Of a stretch of 64,000 nucleotides of DNA, positions 1-9,271 are shown one piece after another. The notes beneath the pieces were generated by a model. That model was not told where the DNA came from and did not search any database. It worked only from the letters and a program-made list of their open reading frames with translations. Position numbers and translations under genes: made by a program. This stretch comes from Lachnospiraceae bacterium UBA1760 (GTDB lineage: Bacteria; Bacillota; Clostridia; Lachnospirales; Lachnospiraceae): NCBI GenBank assembly GCA_002314775.1, contig DCHE01000014.1, positions 51,808-115,807 on the forward strand, written 5' to 3'. Every line of letters starts with the position of its first letter. Positions within the stretch are counted from its first letter, which is position 1.

Positions 1-374
1 ACATAGTCGCTGATAATCATATCGAAATCATTATCAATTTTTGAATTCATCTTGAGAAACTGGATTACAGCGAAAAGTGCCTTCTTGCCTAACCAGTCAT
101 CACTGTCAAGAACCTTGAAATACTGACCAGTTGCAGCCTCGAGTCCGTGCATAACGGCATCGCCGTGACCACCATTTTCCTTGTGAACAACCTTCACAAT
201 GCCAGGGAACTTTCTCTGGTACATAAGTGCACGTTCAAGGGTTTTATCTGTTGAGCCATCATCTACTATGATGACCTCGATTAAATCCTCTCCAATAAGA
301 ACAGATTTAAGTGCTCTGTCCATATACGCTTCTGAGTTATAGCAGGGTATTGCTATAGATAAAAGCTTCTTCAT
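1..374 (-). CDS. Glycosyltransferase family 2, 3' part outside the window
   Basis: Only the first 124 codons are visible; the gene runs off the left edge. It begins with a typical GT-A nucleotide-sugar fold: IPCYNSE at residues 9-15, VDDGSTDKT at 37-45 and a DSDD metal/nucleotide-binding motif at 90-93, with HGDAVMHGLEAATG between them. Such enzymes move a sugar from a UDP- or other nucleotide donor to a lipid or glycan acceptor on the cytoplasmic face of the membrane. The ATG at 374-372 follows a GGAGG ribosome binding site. The gene lies 37 bp downstream of the PAP2-type gene on the same strand, so the two probably form an operon in cell-envelope lipid or polysaccharide synthesis. The acceptor cannot be inferred. 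Confidence 0.85.
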   Translation of the reverse strand, partial: MKKLLSIAIPCYNSEAYMDRALKSVLIGEDLIEVIIVDDGSTDKTLERALMYQRKFPGIVKVVHKENGGHGDAVMHGLEAATGQYFKVLDSDDWLGKKALFAVIQFLKMNSKIDNDFDMIISDY

Positions 375-411
375 AACTACCTCCTAAAATATTAGAAATA
401 ACTAATACTGT

Positions 412-1065
412 TTATTTGTTTTTATCATTATCCTTAACTAGTCGTGGAAATATGACATATGCCGGATAATAGAAAAGTGCGGCCATAACAAAAGCAGAAA
501 CTACATCAATGATAGAATGCTGCTTAAGGAATAAGGTCGATGCTATAATTGCGATTGTAAGTATTATGATAAATGAGCCAAGTAGCTTATGCTTTTTGAT
601 AATACCATTCTTTACAAAGGCAGTGGTTACAGCAAGGGTGTTAAAAACATGAATACTCGGCAGAACATTCGTTGATGTATCTGTTTTGTAGAGTTTTTTA
701 ACAAATTCAGTAACAATACCATGATCAGGGAAGCTCTCAGTCTCAGGCCTGAGAGTAAGCTGATTAGGGTACAGGAATGATATGATAAGAAAGCTTGTCA
801 TTCCAAGTGCCAGAAAAATAGCAAGTTTATTGAATTCAAATTTATTCCAAAAGAAGAAAAATGTAACCGATATCGCAATATACAAAAACCACATCAGATA
901 TGGGATGATAAAATAGTCTATAAAGGGGATTTTATCATCAAGGCTGCAGTGGATAGTATGAAAAGCAACATCATCTCTTTTCTCCAACAAAATAAAGCAT
1001 ACAAAGTATGCAGGGATATATAGAGCCCAAAAAAGCTCCTTGTGTTTAGATATAGTTTTGTTCAT
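412..1065 (-). CDS. PAP2-superfamily membrane phosphatase or inositolphosphotransferase-like protein
   Basis: A 217-residue polytopic membrane protein with about five or six hydrophobic segments. Two PAP2-like signatures can be seen: LPSIHVFNT in the middle (the PSGH-type motif with its His) and LKQHSIIDVV near the C terminus (the SRxxxxxHxxxD-type motif reduced to H-x-x-x-D). This layout fits the AUR1/PAP2_3 branch, which dephosphorylates or transfers headgroups on lipid phosphates at the outer face of the membrane. A TTG 12 bases upstream is in frame, but the ATG at 1065-1063 has a GAGG ribosome binding site six bases before it, so it is the preferred start. The glycosyltransferase follows directly, suggesting a shared glycolipid pathway. 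The substrate is unknown. Confidence 0.7.
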   Translation of the reverse strand: MNKTISKHKELFWALYIPAYFVCFILLEKRDDVAFHTIHCSLDDKIPFIDYFIIPYLMWFLYIAISVTFFFFWNKFEFNKLAIFLALGMTSFLIISFLYPNQLTLRPETESFPDHGIVTEFVKKLYKTDTSTNVLPSIHVFNTLAVTTAFVKNGIIKKHKLLGSFIIILTIAIIASTLFLKQHSIIDVVSAFVMAALFYYPAYVIFPRLVKDNDKNK

Positions 1066-1213
1066 AAGTATCCTCAAACATTTTATTCATTCCATTAAAT
1101 ATGATATTCTATTAGGACCAATATGTCAAAGAATTAATTATTATTATTCTATTAATAAATCTATAATTTAATAATAAAATGTAATAAATAATAAGTGAAA
1201 AATAGACGATTTA

Positions 1214-1222
1214 TGTTATAAT
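1214..1222 (+). promoter_or_regulatory. Extended -10 promoter for corA
   Basis: TGTTATAAT gives a perfect TATAAT hexamer preceded by the TG dinucleotide of an extended -10, about 40 bp before the corA start. No convincing -35 is visible, as is usual for extended -10 promoters. Confidence 0.5.
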
Positions 1223-1261
1223 GTAATTTAACTGTGAATTTTTTGTGCAAGGGGACAGACC

Positions 1262-2179
1262 ATGGATGAATCAGAAGTAATTTCGACTGAAAAAAAGAAT
1301 ACAAAAGTTAAAGAGGCAGTTGAAAAGTACAGTATAAGTATTGTTAGCTTTGCAGAATGCAGAGAGGTGCTTAACAAGTATGGAATTGCCTACGAGGGTG
1401 AAATTGACAGAAACAGCATTGTCTTTCCTAAGATAGAGACACAGAGTGAATGCTTAGCGGGCTCGGTTGTCCTGCCAAAGGCATTTGATTCACTTAAGAA
1501 AAGATACAGATTTCAGTTTTTCATAGCTGGAAGAAGAATAGTGATTGCTGATGATGATGGCTTTGCAGAGAAGATTGTACAAAGTATTAAGAAGGATATT
1601 GCGTCAACTGGAAAGAGGAAGTCAGGAGGATACTTTGTATATCAGTTCCTCATTTACCTGATGAAGCAGGACAGTTCAGTTCTTGAGCGTTATGAGAAGA
1701 AGCTCACTGACATGGAGGAGGATGTTATGAATGATGACTTCGAGGACTTCCAGGATAAGCTGCTTCCACTCAGAAAGGACCTCCTTAATCTTCGTGCCTA
1801 TTATGGACAGATTGCAGATATGGCTGAGGAGCTCTATGATAACGGTGATATGTTCTTTGCTAAAAAGGATCTGAGAATGTTCACTGTCGCTATGGATAGA
1901 GCAAACAGATACAAGGATAAAACAATTTACCTTCTTGATTATGCAAACCAGGTAAAGGATGCTTATCAGGCAGTTGTCAATGAAAAACAGAACGCCAATA
2001 TGCAGTTTCTGACAATTCTATCGACAATTTTCTTCCCGCTTACTCTCATTACGGGGTGGTATGGAATGAACTTCCAAAACATGCCAGAGCTGGCACACGG
2101 ATATCCGGGAGTAATTATCGGAAGCGTGCTTGTCGTAATCATTATCATCATTATCTTTAAGAAGAGAAAGATATTCTGA
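1262..2179 (+). CDS. corA: CorA-family magnesium/divalent cation transporter
   Basis: A 305-residue CorA-type channel. The long N-terminal cytoplasmic region is followed by a helical stalk (about 135-245) and two C-terminal transmembrane helices (about 248-266 and 282-298). The signature GMN tripeptide is at residues 268-270, at the end of the first helix, followed by the short acidic loop with NMPEL. The protein ends in a basic KKRK tail, as the family does. It forms pentameric channels for Mg2+ (or Co2+/Ni2+) in the cytoplasmic membrane. The ATG has an AAGGGG site eight bases upstream. The downstream polyphosphate kinase is co-directional; polyphosphate chelates Mg2+, so a functional link is conceivable but is inference. 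Confidence 0.9.
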   Translation: MDESEVISTEKKNTKVKEAVEKYSISIVSFAECREVLNKYGIAYEGEIDRNSIVFPKIETQSECLAGSVVLPKAFDSLKKRYRFQFFIAGRRIVIADDDGFAEKIVQSIKKDIASTGKRKSGGYFVYQFLIYLMKQDSSVLERYEKKLTDMEEDVMNDDFEDFQDKLLPLRKDLLNLRAYYGQIADMAEELYDNGDMFFAKKDLRMFTVAMDRANRYKDKTIYLLDYANQVKDAYQAVVNEKQNANMQFLTILSTIFFPLTLITGWYGMNFQNMPELAHGYPGVIIGSVLVVIIIIIIFKKRKIF

Positions 2180-2297
2180 GACGGATATATAGACAAATAA
2201 AGAAAAATTTGCAAAGTGCTAAGTTTTTAGTGCATTAATATAACTAGGAATTAGTGCAGCTAAAAGGATTAGGAATGGGTATTTGAAAGGAGAATAT

Positions 2298-4373
2298 ATG
2301 GCAGAATTATACGAGAACAGAGAATTATCCTGGCTCAAGTTTAACGAGAGAGTATTGGAGGAGGCAGAGGATGAAAAGGTGCCTCTTGGCGAGAGACTTA
2401 GCTTTCTTGCTATATTCCAGAGTAATCTGGACGAGTTTTTCATGGTAAGAGTTGGTTCACTTATTGATCAGATGCTTCTTGAGGGAGATGCCAGAGAGAA
2501 TAAAACCAATATGACAGCAGCGGAGCAGATAGATGCTGCGCTTAAGAGAGTGAAGGAGCTTTGCCAGAGAAAGGACAAGGCTTACAAGATGCTCATGGGC
2601 AAGATGGAGAGTAAGGGCGTAAAGATTATTAACTTTGCCAAGCTTGATGAGAAGGAGGTTGCTTACCTTAAGTCATATTTTGACACTGAGATTCAGCCAC
2701 TTCTGTCTCCAATTATTGTGAGTAAAAAGCAGCCATTTCCATTTATAATGAACAATGAGATTTATGCAGTTGCTGTTCTTTCCTCAAAGAGTAATAAGGA
2801 AAGACTTGGAATAATTCCTTGCAAGAATGGTATGTTCAGAAGACTTATTGAGATACCGGGAAAGCCAGGTCATTATATGCTTGCGGAGGAGCTCATCCTT
2901 CATTTCCTTCCAGATGTATTCCAGGGCTATCAGATTGTGAGCAAGTCATTAATCAGAGTTACGAGAAATGCAGATATCGATGCAGATAAGGTATATGACG
3001 AGGACTTAAATTATAGAGACCATATGGCAGAGGTTATCAAGCTTAGAAGAAAGCTCTGCCCAGTTCGTATGGAGTACACCAGACAGCTTGACAAGATGGT
3101 TCTTAACAGAATCAGTCAGTACATCAATATAGACAAGAAGTTTATTCTGAAGACTTCATCACCACTCGATTTATCCTTCATCTTTGGAATTCAGGATATT
3201 GTCAGAAATCAGAAGGAACTTTTCTACACAAAGAGAGTTCCTCAGAAGTCACCTAGCTTTGATGAGACAAAGCCACTTATTCCACAGATACTTGAGGAGG
3301 ACAAGCTTCTTCATTATCCATATGAGAGTATCAAGCCATTTCTCAGTCTGCTTCATGAGGCTGCAAATGACCCTAAGGTTGTCTCAATAAAGATGACTCT
3401 CTACAGACTTGCAAAGCACAGTAAGGTGGTTGAAGCATTATGTGAGGCTGCTGAAAATGGAAAGCAGGTTGACGTTTTAGTCGAGCTTAAGGCGAGATTT
3501 GATGAGGAGAATAATATTGAGTGGTCAAGAACCTTAGAGGATGCCGGCTGTCATGTCATTTACGGCTTAGATGGTCTTAAGGTACACTCAAAGCTCTGCT
3601 TAATCACCATAAAGGATGGGGATGACATTAAGTACATCACCCAGATTGGAACAGGAAATTACAACGAAAAAACCTCAAGACTTTACACAGACCTTTCCCT
3701 TATTACCTCTAACGAGAATATTGGAAATGAGGCAGCGAAGGTATTTGCAAATCTTTCTCTTGGCAAGGTTATGGAGCACACTGACTATCTTTTAGTTGCA
3801 CCAAAATGTCTCCAGTATAAGATTCTCGACAGAATCGAGCGAGAGATTCAGATTGCTCAGGATGGTGGAGATGCATATATCGGAGTTAAGATTAATTCAC
3901 TTACAGACAAGAAGATTATTGATAAGCTTATTGATGCCTCAAGAGCAGGTGTTAAGATTGAACTTGTAATAAGAGGAATCAACTGTCTCAGAACAAAGCA
4001 GCCTCAAGATACAGACAATATCAGAGTTGTAAGTATCGTGGGAAGATTCCTTGAGCATTCAAGAATTTATATATTTGGCAAGGATGAGAGGGAGGAAATC
4101 TACATCGCATCAGCTGATTATATGACTAGAAATACAGTTAGAAGAGTTGAGGTTGCAACACCTATATATGATGCAAGGCTTAAGGACAGAATAAGAGATA
4201 TGTTCAGAATCTTCCTTACAGACAATGTTAAGGCAAGAGAGCAGGGCAAGGATGGAATATACAGACATGTAGAGCCAGCTTCAGATGCTCCGCTTGTTAA
4301 TGCACAGGAGACATTTTATCAGATGGCATATGATGCAGTCGCACCAGCCGATGCAGATAATTCAAAAGCATAG
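2298..4373 (+). CDS. ppk: Polyphosphate kinase 1
   Basis: A 691-residue PPK1, the usual length. It makes polyphosphate from the gamma-phosphate of ATP through a phosphohistidine intermediate. The N-terminal domain opens with NRELSWLKFNERVL; the body has the NLDEFFMVRVG element and two phospholipase-D-like catalytic domains. The autophosphorylated His lies in GLKVHSKLCL (about residue 430) and the second catalytic His in FLEHSRIYIFG (about residue 587). An in-frame TTG at 2283 precedes it, but AAAGGAG sits just before the ATG at 2298, which also matches the family's N terminus. The sensor kinase gene follows 32 bp downstream and may be in the same transcript. Confidence 0.95.
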   Translation: MAELYENRELSWLKFNERVLEEAEDEKVPLGERLSFLAIFQSNLDEFFMVRVGSLIDQMLLEGDARENKTNMTAAEQIDAALKRVKELCQRKDKAYKMLMGKMESKGVKIINFAKLDEKEVAYLKSYFDTEIQPLLSPIIVSKKQPFPFIMNNEIYAVAVLSSKSNKERLGIIPCKNGMFRRLIEIPGKPGHYMLAEELILHFLPDVFQGYQIVSKSLIRVTRNADIDADKVYDEDLNYRDHMAEVIKLRRKLCPVRMEYTRQLDKMVLNRISQYINIDKKFILKTSSPLDLSFIFGIQDIVRNQKELFYTKRVPQKSPSFDETKPLIPQILEEDKLLHYPYESIKPFLSLLHEAANDPKVVSIKMTLYRLAKHSKVVEALCEAAENGKQVDVLVELKARFDEENNIEWSRTLEDAGCHVIYGLDGLKVHSKLCLITIKDGDDIKYITQIGTGNYNEKTSRLYTDLSLITSNENIGNEAAKVFANLSLGKVMEHTDYLLVAPKCLQYKILDRIEREIQIAQDGGDAYIGVKINSLTDKKIIDKLIDASRAGVKIELVIRGINCLRTKQPQDTDNIRVVSIVGRFLEHSRIYIFGKDEREEIYIASADYMTRNTVRRVEVATPIYDARLKDRIRDMFRIFLTDNVKAREQGKDGIYRHVEPASDAPLVNAQETFYQMAYDAVAPADADNSKA

Positions 4374-4405
4374 AACGTTAACTATTAATAATTTGGAGCA
4401 CTTTA

Positions 4406-5929
4406 ATGACTGAAGATATTAAAGAAAAATTGCAGGATAAGGCCATAGAGGACGCAGAGTATTCTGAGGAAGTTAAAGAGAAAAAACATGCCAGAAATAA
4501 AAGGCGACCTAAGAAGAAAAAGGGAGCCAGCATGAGGATGTTTATCTTCTGGACATTTGTTATTTTTCTTATACTTGTTATTGCGGCAGTGTGGATTGCC
4601 GTGAATTTAACCTATAGGCAGAAGGCCATGAACATTCTTAGTCAGAGAACAAACAAGCAGTGCAGTTCTCTGGCCAGGGACATAGAAATACCGATAAATC
4701 CTGAGGACAACCACATAGAAAATGATATAAAGCAGCTAGCAGGCTTTTCTCAGGGCAGAATTCTTGTAGTTGATGCAAATTACAATGTGCTTCTCGACAG
4801 CAATAAGGGCGAGGAGGGCAGAATTGTAATCTCTGATAAGATTATGAAGGTTATGTCCGGAGAGGTAAGCTCTCTATCAGAGGAACTTGATGGCTATGTG
4901 ATATCGATATATCCGATTATCAGTGATAACACCATTGTAGGAGCGGTTCTCATGACAGCCTCAACAAGTGAGGTGGAAAGCAGCTTTTATTCAGTTTTTG
5001 ACGGAACAGTAATTATTGTGGGTATAATTCTTGCAATAGGTATTATCGTTGCACTTATCATTGCCAGAATTTCTGTCAAGGATATCGATAGAATAAATAA
5101 ACAGATTTCGCGAGTTTCCGACGGCGATTTCAGCTATAGAATGAAGATAAAGGGCTTTAAGGAGACGAAGGCTCTTGCACAAAACTGTAACTCGGTTCTT
5201 GAGAAGCTGAGTTCACTTGATTCATCAAGACAGGAGTTTGTGTCAAATGTGTCTCACGAGCTTAAAACACCTATCACCTCAATGAAGGTGCTTGCAGAGT
5301 CACTCATCCAAAATGAGGAGGCTACTGCTGAGGAGTATAGAGAGTTCATGGGGGACATTGTTGCAGAGGTTGACAGAGAGTCGAAGATAATAAGTGATCT
5401 TCTCATTCTTGTTAAAACAGACCAGAAAAAGGAGAAGCTTGAGTATTCGGATACGGATATTAATGCTCTTTTGGATGTCATATTAAAGAGAGTCAGCCCT
5501 CTTGCAAAGCAGAGAAATATTGAGATTAATTACGAAAATTACCGCGAGGTAAATGCCTTTGTTGACGAGGTTAAGCTGTCGCTGGTATTCTCAAATCTCA
5601 TTGAAAATGCAATTAAATACAATGTTGAAAATGGAACTGTGAAGGTTTCACTGAATGCGGATGCAAAGTATTTTTACGTTAAGGTTGCAGATACAGGAGT
5701 TGGAATTCCTGATGACTGTAAGGACAGGGTTTTCGACAGATTCTACCGTGTTGATAAGGCGAGAAGCCGTGATACTGGAGGAACCGGACTTGGTCTTGCT
5801 ATTGCCAAAAGCCAGGTTCAGGCCCATGGTGGTACGATAAAGCTTTATTCCGAATCAGGAAAGGGAACTACATTTACGGTTAAGATACCAGTATTTCATG
5901 ACAGTGTTATCGAATCGATGACACAGTAG
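4406..5929 (+). CDS. Membrane sensor histidine kinase, PhoR/WalK-like
   Basis: A 507-residue kinase. A very basic N-terminal patch (KKHARNKRRPKKKK) precedes the first transmembrane helix (about 47-70). An extracellular sensing region of about 130 residues, a second helix (about 200-220) and a HAMP linker follow. The phosphoacceptor His is in VSHELKTPI (about residue 284). The ATPase domain shows NLIENAIKYN, DTGVGIPDD and GGTGLGLAIAK. No response regulator gene lies next to it in this window, so its partner is elsewhere or upstream of a shared ancestor operon. The downstream neighbour is a GerMN-like lipoprotein, an arrangement that recalls MtrB-LpqB. The signal sensed is unknown. Confidence 0.92.
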   Translation: MTEDIKEKLQDKAIEDAEYSEEVKEKKHARNKRRPKKKKGASMRMFIFWTFVIFLILVIAAVWIAVNLTYRQKAMNILSQRTNKQCSSLARDIEIPINPEDNHIENDIKQLAGFSQGRILVVDANYNVLLDSNKGEEGRIVISDKIMKVMSGEVSSLSEELDGYVISIYPIISDNTIVGAVLMTASTSEVESSFYSVFDGTVIIVGIILAIGIIVALIIARISVKDIDRINKQISRVSDGDFSYRMKIKGFKETKALAQNCNSVLEKLSSLDSSRQEFVSNVSHELKTPITSMKVLAESLIQNEEATAEEYREFMGDIVAEVDRESKIISDLLILVKTDQKKEKLEYSDTDINALLDVILKRVSPLAKQRNIEINYENYREVNAFVDEVKLSLVFSNLIENAIKYNVENGTVKVSLNADAKYFYVKVADTGVGIPDDCKDRVFDRFYRVDKARSRDTGGTGLGLAIAKSQVQAHGGTIKLYSESGKGTTFTVKIPVFHDSVIESMTQ

Positions 5930-5965
5930 ATAAAGCATTTTTTAGATGTGATGAAAGGATATTCA

Positions 5966-6460
5966 ATGAGACAGCTACATAAAAAAACAATATATTTTAT
6001 ACTCTGTCTTATGATGGTAATTTCAACATTTATGATGGCAGGGTGCAAGCTTCCAGGTGTTTTTAATGAAGAGAAAACTGAGGAAAAGATAGATCCGGGA
6101 ATCGGTGCAGTGTGGATATATGTTCCAGGGAACAAATGCGTTGAAAAAAAGAAGGATGCTTACCAGCTTAGACAGCCTGAATCATTATCCAAGTCTGTGG
6201 AGGAGATTCTCTCGGAGGAAAAAGGCAGTATATGCTTCAATGTAAAGAGCTATAACCTAGAGGAGAATAACAAGCTTGTTCTGAATTCGGAAACGACAGA
6301 AAAAAGCACAAAGGATATGGTTCTGCTTAGCAAAGCTGCCCTTGTTAAGACCTTAGGACAGCTGACAGACATTGGTGAGATTCAGATTACCATTCTGAAT
6401 CAGGATGGCGCGTTGATTGACGAGAACACATATACAGCGGAATCATTTTATTATTATTAG
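5966..6460 (+). CDS. Small lipoprotein with a GerMN-like domain
   Basis: A 164-residue exported protein. The signal peptide ends in a lipobox, MMAGC, so it should be lipid-anchored on the outside of the membrane. The mature part has a beta-alpha pattern ending in LVKTLGQLTDIGEIQITILNQ, which resembles the GerMN fold found in GerM, LpqB and sporulation or cell-wall lipoproteins. Resemblance is by pattern only. AAAGGA precedes the ATG at 5966, so the in-frame GTG and ATG at 5948 and 5951 are not used as starts. It lies 36 bp after the sensor kinase and probably belongs to the same operon, perhaps modulating the kinase's extracellular domain. Confidence 0.55.
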   Translation: MRQLHKKTIYFILCLMMVISTFMMAGCKLPGVFNEEKTEEKIDPGIGAVWIYVPGNKCVEKKKDAYQLRQPESLSKSVEEILSEEKGSICFNVKSYNLEENNKLVLNSETTEKSTKDMVLLSKAALVKTLGQLTDIGEIQITILNQDGALIDENTYTAESFYYY

Positions 6461-6542
6461 TTTTGCTGAGGTTTGAAATTTAACGTGCTGTATAATTATC
6501 GTAGGTTTTTAAATTGGTTAGTCGCATAACTAATTATACAAA

Positions 6543-6577
6543 AAAATCGCCGTAAACTCTATGTCTACGGCGATTTT
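6543..6577 (+). terminator. Rho-independent terminator after the sensor-kinase operon
   Basis: AAAATCGCCGTA pairs perfectly with TACGGCGATTTT around an 11-base loop and is followed by CTTTTT. Nearly the same hairpin recurs at 51118-51150. A second smaller G4/C4 stem with a T run (6585-6610) follows it. Confidence 0.8.
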
Positions 6578-6600
6578 CTTTTTAGGGGAGTTTTTTTACA

Positions 6601-6656
6601 GCCCCTTTTTGTGTATGCATGAATGCTCGCATTCTAATCTGCATCTGGCGAATGTA
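6601..6656 (+). repeat. Dispersed repeat, copy 1
   Basis: GCCCCTTTTTGTGTATGCA followed by a 36-base core (ATGAATGCTCGCATTC ... GCATCTGGCGAATGT) recurs in diverged form at 55081-55151. The core contains a perfect GAATGC-TC-GCATTC palindrome. Both copies sit immediately after a terminator and before the next gene. No open frame is shared, so this looks like a non-coding repeated element. Confidence 0.5.
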
Positions 6657-6695
6657 CATCATCGAGCCGACAAGCGAGATTTTGTATGAAACAGG

Positions 6696-6722
6696 CAACA
6701 AATGTATATATTTTATTTGTTG
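6696..6722 (+). promoter_or_regulatory. Inverted repeat upstream of comEC
   Basis: CAACAAAT and ATTTGTTG form a perfect 8-bp inverted repeat separated by 11 AT-rich bases, about 60 bp before the comEC start. It could be an operator or a leader hairpin. Apart from the terminators, the dispersed repeat and this element, I see nothing in the gene-free stretch 6461-6781. Confidence 0.3.
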
Positions 6723-6781
6723 AATATTGGTTTTTACTGGATTAAAATATAGGAAAGAAAAATGAATGGATAGGTGAGCAC

Positions 6782-8377
6782 ATGAAAAGACCAGTGTTAG
6801 GCGTCGTTATCATGTTTGTGCTCGGAGAGGTAAGTTGTAAATATTCATCTGATTATTCTTTGTATGTTTTAGCAGGGGTGATAATCTCTGCTCTGATTTT
6901 GGTGATGAGAATTAGAACAAAGGGGCGATTTGAGGATACGAAAAGTCGGCTCTTTGTTTTGATTCTTATCACCATCTCTTTTATTGCAGGATATCTCCTG
7001 CATCTAAATACGTATCAAAAGCATATAAATGCATTTCCCACAGATTACAATCGAGAAATAAATATGGAAAAGCTAGACAGGCTTGAGGCTTGGGAGGGAT
7101 ACTTCTACGTCGTTGGAAGGGTGATAAAAATCACTGAAAAAGAATCGGGAATCCAGTATGTACTTAGTATTGAAGGGGAGAAGGTGCTGCTTAATGTGTA
7201 CGAGAAAAAGGATGACTCTTCGGAAGCTGGTGACGAAGGTGAGAGTCAGGCGATACTTCAGGGGCAGACAGTCGAAGTGATTGGAATAGTGGAGGGATTT
7301 GACCACGCAGAAAATCCCGGGGGCTTTGACAAGAAGGATTATTACGAGGCAAAGGGGATATTCTATGAGCTGAAGAATGCACGAATCGTGAAGGTTTACG
7401 GAAGGGCCAATTATCTTAAGCTTACTCTTAATATGGTGAAAAAAGCGATTTGTAAAGGGCTGGATAACGTGCTTTCTGAGAAGGAGGCTGGAATCATGAA
7501 GACTATGATTACAGGTGATAATACTGATTTAGACGAGGAGATTAAGCTTCTTTATCAGAAAAATGGAATTGCTCACATTCTTGCAATTTCCGGACTTCAT
7601 GCAGCCTTAGTAGGTAAGGCAATCCTTTTTTTACTAAGAGTAGTGTTTGGATTTTCGGCTAAAAAATCCGGAGTTGGCGGGATGATACTGATTGTGATTT
7701 ATGCAGCAATGACAGGCTTTTCACCGGCAACAGTAAGAGCCGTGGTAATGCTTTGTGTAATATATCTGGGAGACATTAAAAACCGGAGTGCGGACACTCT
7801 GAACAGTCTTTCAATTGCATATTTGATAATAATACTTTTTGAGCCATTTGTTATCTTTCAGTCGGGCTTTCAGATGAGTGTTGCTGCGGTTTTCGGAACT
7901 GCAGCTTCAGACAGGATTTTTAATAAATTATATAAGCCTGCTATGAAGGGGCATAGCAAGTACTATGTCTGGCTTATACGAAACATAATTATGATGATAA
8001 GTATCAACACATTTACACTTCCTATCATCATCAACACCTATTATGAAATACCGGTTTATGCAAGCATTCTTTCTATGATAGTTGTGCTTATCCTATCGAC
8101 CGCGATAATTAGCGGTCTGGCGGGCGCACTGATTTCGCTTATACCTTTTGCCCTTTTTAAGGCTATGGGAGAGATTGTGGCATTTCCAGCCAGTATAATA
8201 CTTAGGCTGTACGAGATACTCTGCAGAAATTTCCTTAGACTCCCAGGAGCGGTCTATAACACAGGCCATGCCGAGTGGTGGGTGGTGGTTATCTACTATG
8301 CGGTTATCGGAGCGGGGTGTTATATGTTCTTATTTAGAAAGAAAAGAGGTGAAGGGGTTGAGAAAAAGTGGATATAG
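6782..8377 (+). CDS. comEC: ComEC channel part: DUF4131 and Competence domains
   Basis: A 531-residue membrane protein matching the first two thirds of ComEC, the inner-membrane channel for single-stranded DNA in natural transformation. Two N-terminal helices are followed by the soluble DUF4131/OB-like region (about 75-200). The Competence domain then begins with AHILAISGLHAALVGK and contains several transmembrane helices. The usual C-terminal metallo-beta-lactamase domain is missing here; it is encoded by the next gene, which overlaps by 20 bases in another frame. AGGTG lies a few bases before the ATG. Whether the locus still supports DNA uptake cannot be told from the window, since no other com genes are present. 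Confidence 0.85.
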   Translation: MKRPVLGVVIMFVLGEVSCKYSSDYSLYVLAGVIISALILVMRIRTKGRFEDTKSRLFVLILITISFIAGYLLHLNTYQKHINAFPTDYNREINMEKLDRLEAWEGYFYVVGRVIKITEKESGIQYVLSIEGEKVLLNVYEKKDDSSEAGDEGESQAILQGQTVEVIGIVEGFDHAENPGGFDKKDYYEAKGIFYELKNARIVKVYGRANYLKLTLNMVKKAICKGLDNVLSEKEAGIMKTMITGDNTDLDEEIKLLYQKNGIAHILAISGLHAALVGKAILFLLRVVFGFSAKKSGVGGMILIVIYAAMTGFSPATVRAVVMLCVIYLGDIKNRSADTLNSLSIAYLIIILFEPFVIFQSGFQMSVAAVFGTAASDRIFNKLYKPAMKGHSKYYVWLIRNIIMMISINTFTLPIIINTYYEIPVYASILSMIVVLILSTAIISGLAGALISLIPFALFKAMGEIVAFPASIILRLYEILCRNFLRLPGAVYNTGHAEWWVVVIYYAVIGAGCYMFLFRKKRGEGVEKKWI

Positions 8378-9263
8378 AAAAAAAACAAGCATAAGGCAAA
8401 TGAAAAAGCTGATAAAAAGAAATCTTGCGATAATCTACATGGTGACATCGATGGCAATACTTGCGGCTATGACAAGGATGAAAAATTTAGCATGCGAGAG
8501 AACGGTATTTCTTTCGGTAGGTCAGGGAGATTCTTGTATCATGCACACTGCCTTCGGCAAGAATTATGTTGTGGACGGTGGCTCGAGCTCAAATGAGAAT
8601 TGTGGAAAATACGTAATACTTCCAGCCTTGAAGTATTATGGAATGTCAGATATTGATGCAGTGTTTATATCACATACTGATAGCGATCACGTTAATGGAA
8701 TTAATTATATTATGGAAAATTACGTGGTCTCCACAGTAAAAATCAAGGATATTTATATCGCTTCAGGAACAGTAGTGGACAATAATTTTAGCAGATTAAT
8801 AGAGTCAGCCAAGAAAAATAAGGTGAATATCAAAGCATTATCCGTGGAAAATCAGGAGATAATAAATGATAAAAGTATTAAGGTACTTTATCCAAGTGAA
8901 ACGCTGGATAGTGAGGTTCAGGGAAACGAAAGGTCTATAGTGCTTTTTATATCAGGAACCAATACAGAGTATCTGTTTTCTGGAGACATAGGCTTTGATG
9001 CAGAAAAGCTTGTGGCAGAAAAACTATCCGATTACAAAAAAGCGGCAAAAACAAGGATTCTGAAGGTTCCGCATCATGGCTCTCGGTTTTCTTCATCAGA
9101 GGAGCTGCTTGATGCATTTAATGGAGATGTTGCTGTGATATCTGTAGGTAAGAATAATTTCTATGGCCATCCTACTGAGGAAGCAATGCAAAGAATTAGT
9201 TCGCATGATATGAAAATTCTAAGAACGGACATAAATCATGCAATAATTATAGAGGAGAGGTAG
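8358..9263 (+). CDS. ComEC C-terminal metallo-beta-lactamase domain as a separate protein
   Basis: About 301 residues: a basic start, one transmembrane helix (LAIIYMVTSMAILAAM), then a ComEC-type metallo-beta-lactamase domain with SVGQGDSCIM, the metal motif SHTDSDHVNG, VPHHGSRFSSSEEL and SVGKNNFYGHPTEEAM. In ComEC this domain is thought to degrade or handle the non-transported strand outside the membrane. The chosen start is a TTG at 8358 with GAGGTG seven bases before it, inside the 3' end of the channel gene, which implies translational coupling. An ATG at 8400 is a weaker alternative. The helix plus the domain correspond exactly to what the upstream protein lacks, so the pair is a split ComEC. 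Confidence 0.75.
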   Translation: MRKSGYRKKTSIRQMKKLIKRNLAIIYMVTSMAILAAMTRMKNLACERTVFLSVGQGDSCIMHTAFGKNYVVDGGSSSNENCGKYVILPALKYYGMSDIDAVFISHTDSDHVNGINYIMENYVVSTVKIKDIYIASGTVVDNNFSRLIESAKKNKVNIKALSVENQEIINDKSIKVLYPSETLDSEVQGNERSIVLFISGTNTEYLFSGDIGFDAEKLVAEKLSDYKKAAKTRILKVPHHGSRFSSSEELLDAFNGDVAVISVGKNNFYGHPTEEAMQRISSHDMKILRTDINHAIIIEER

Positions 9264-9271
9264 TATTGAAC

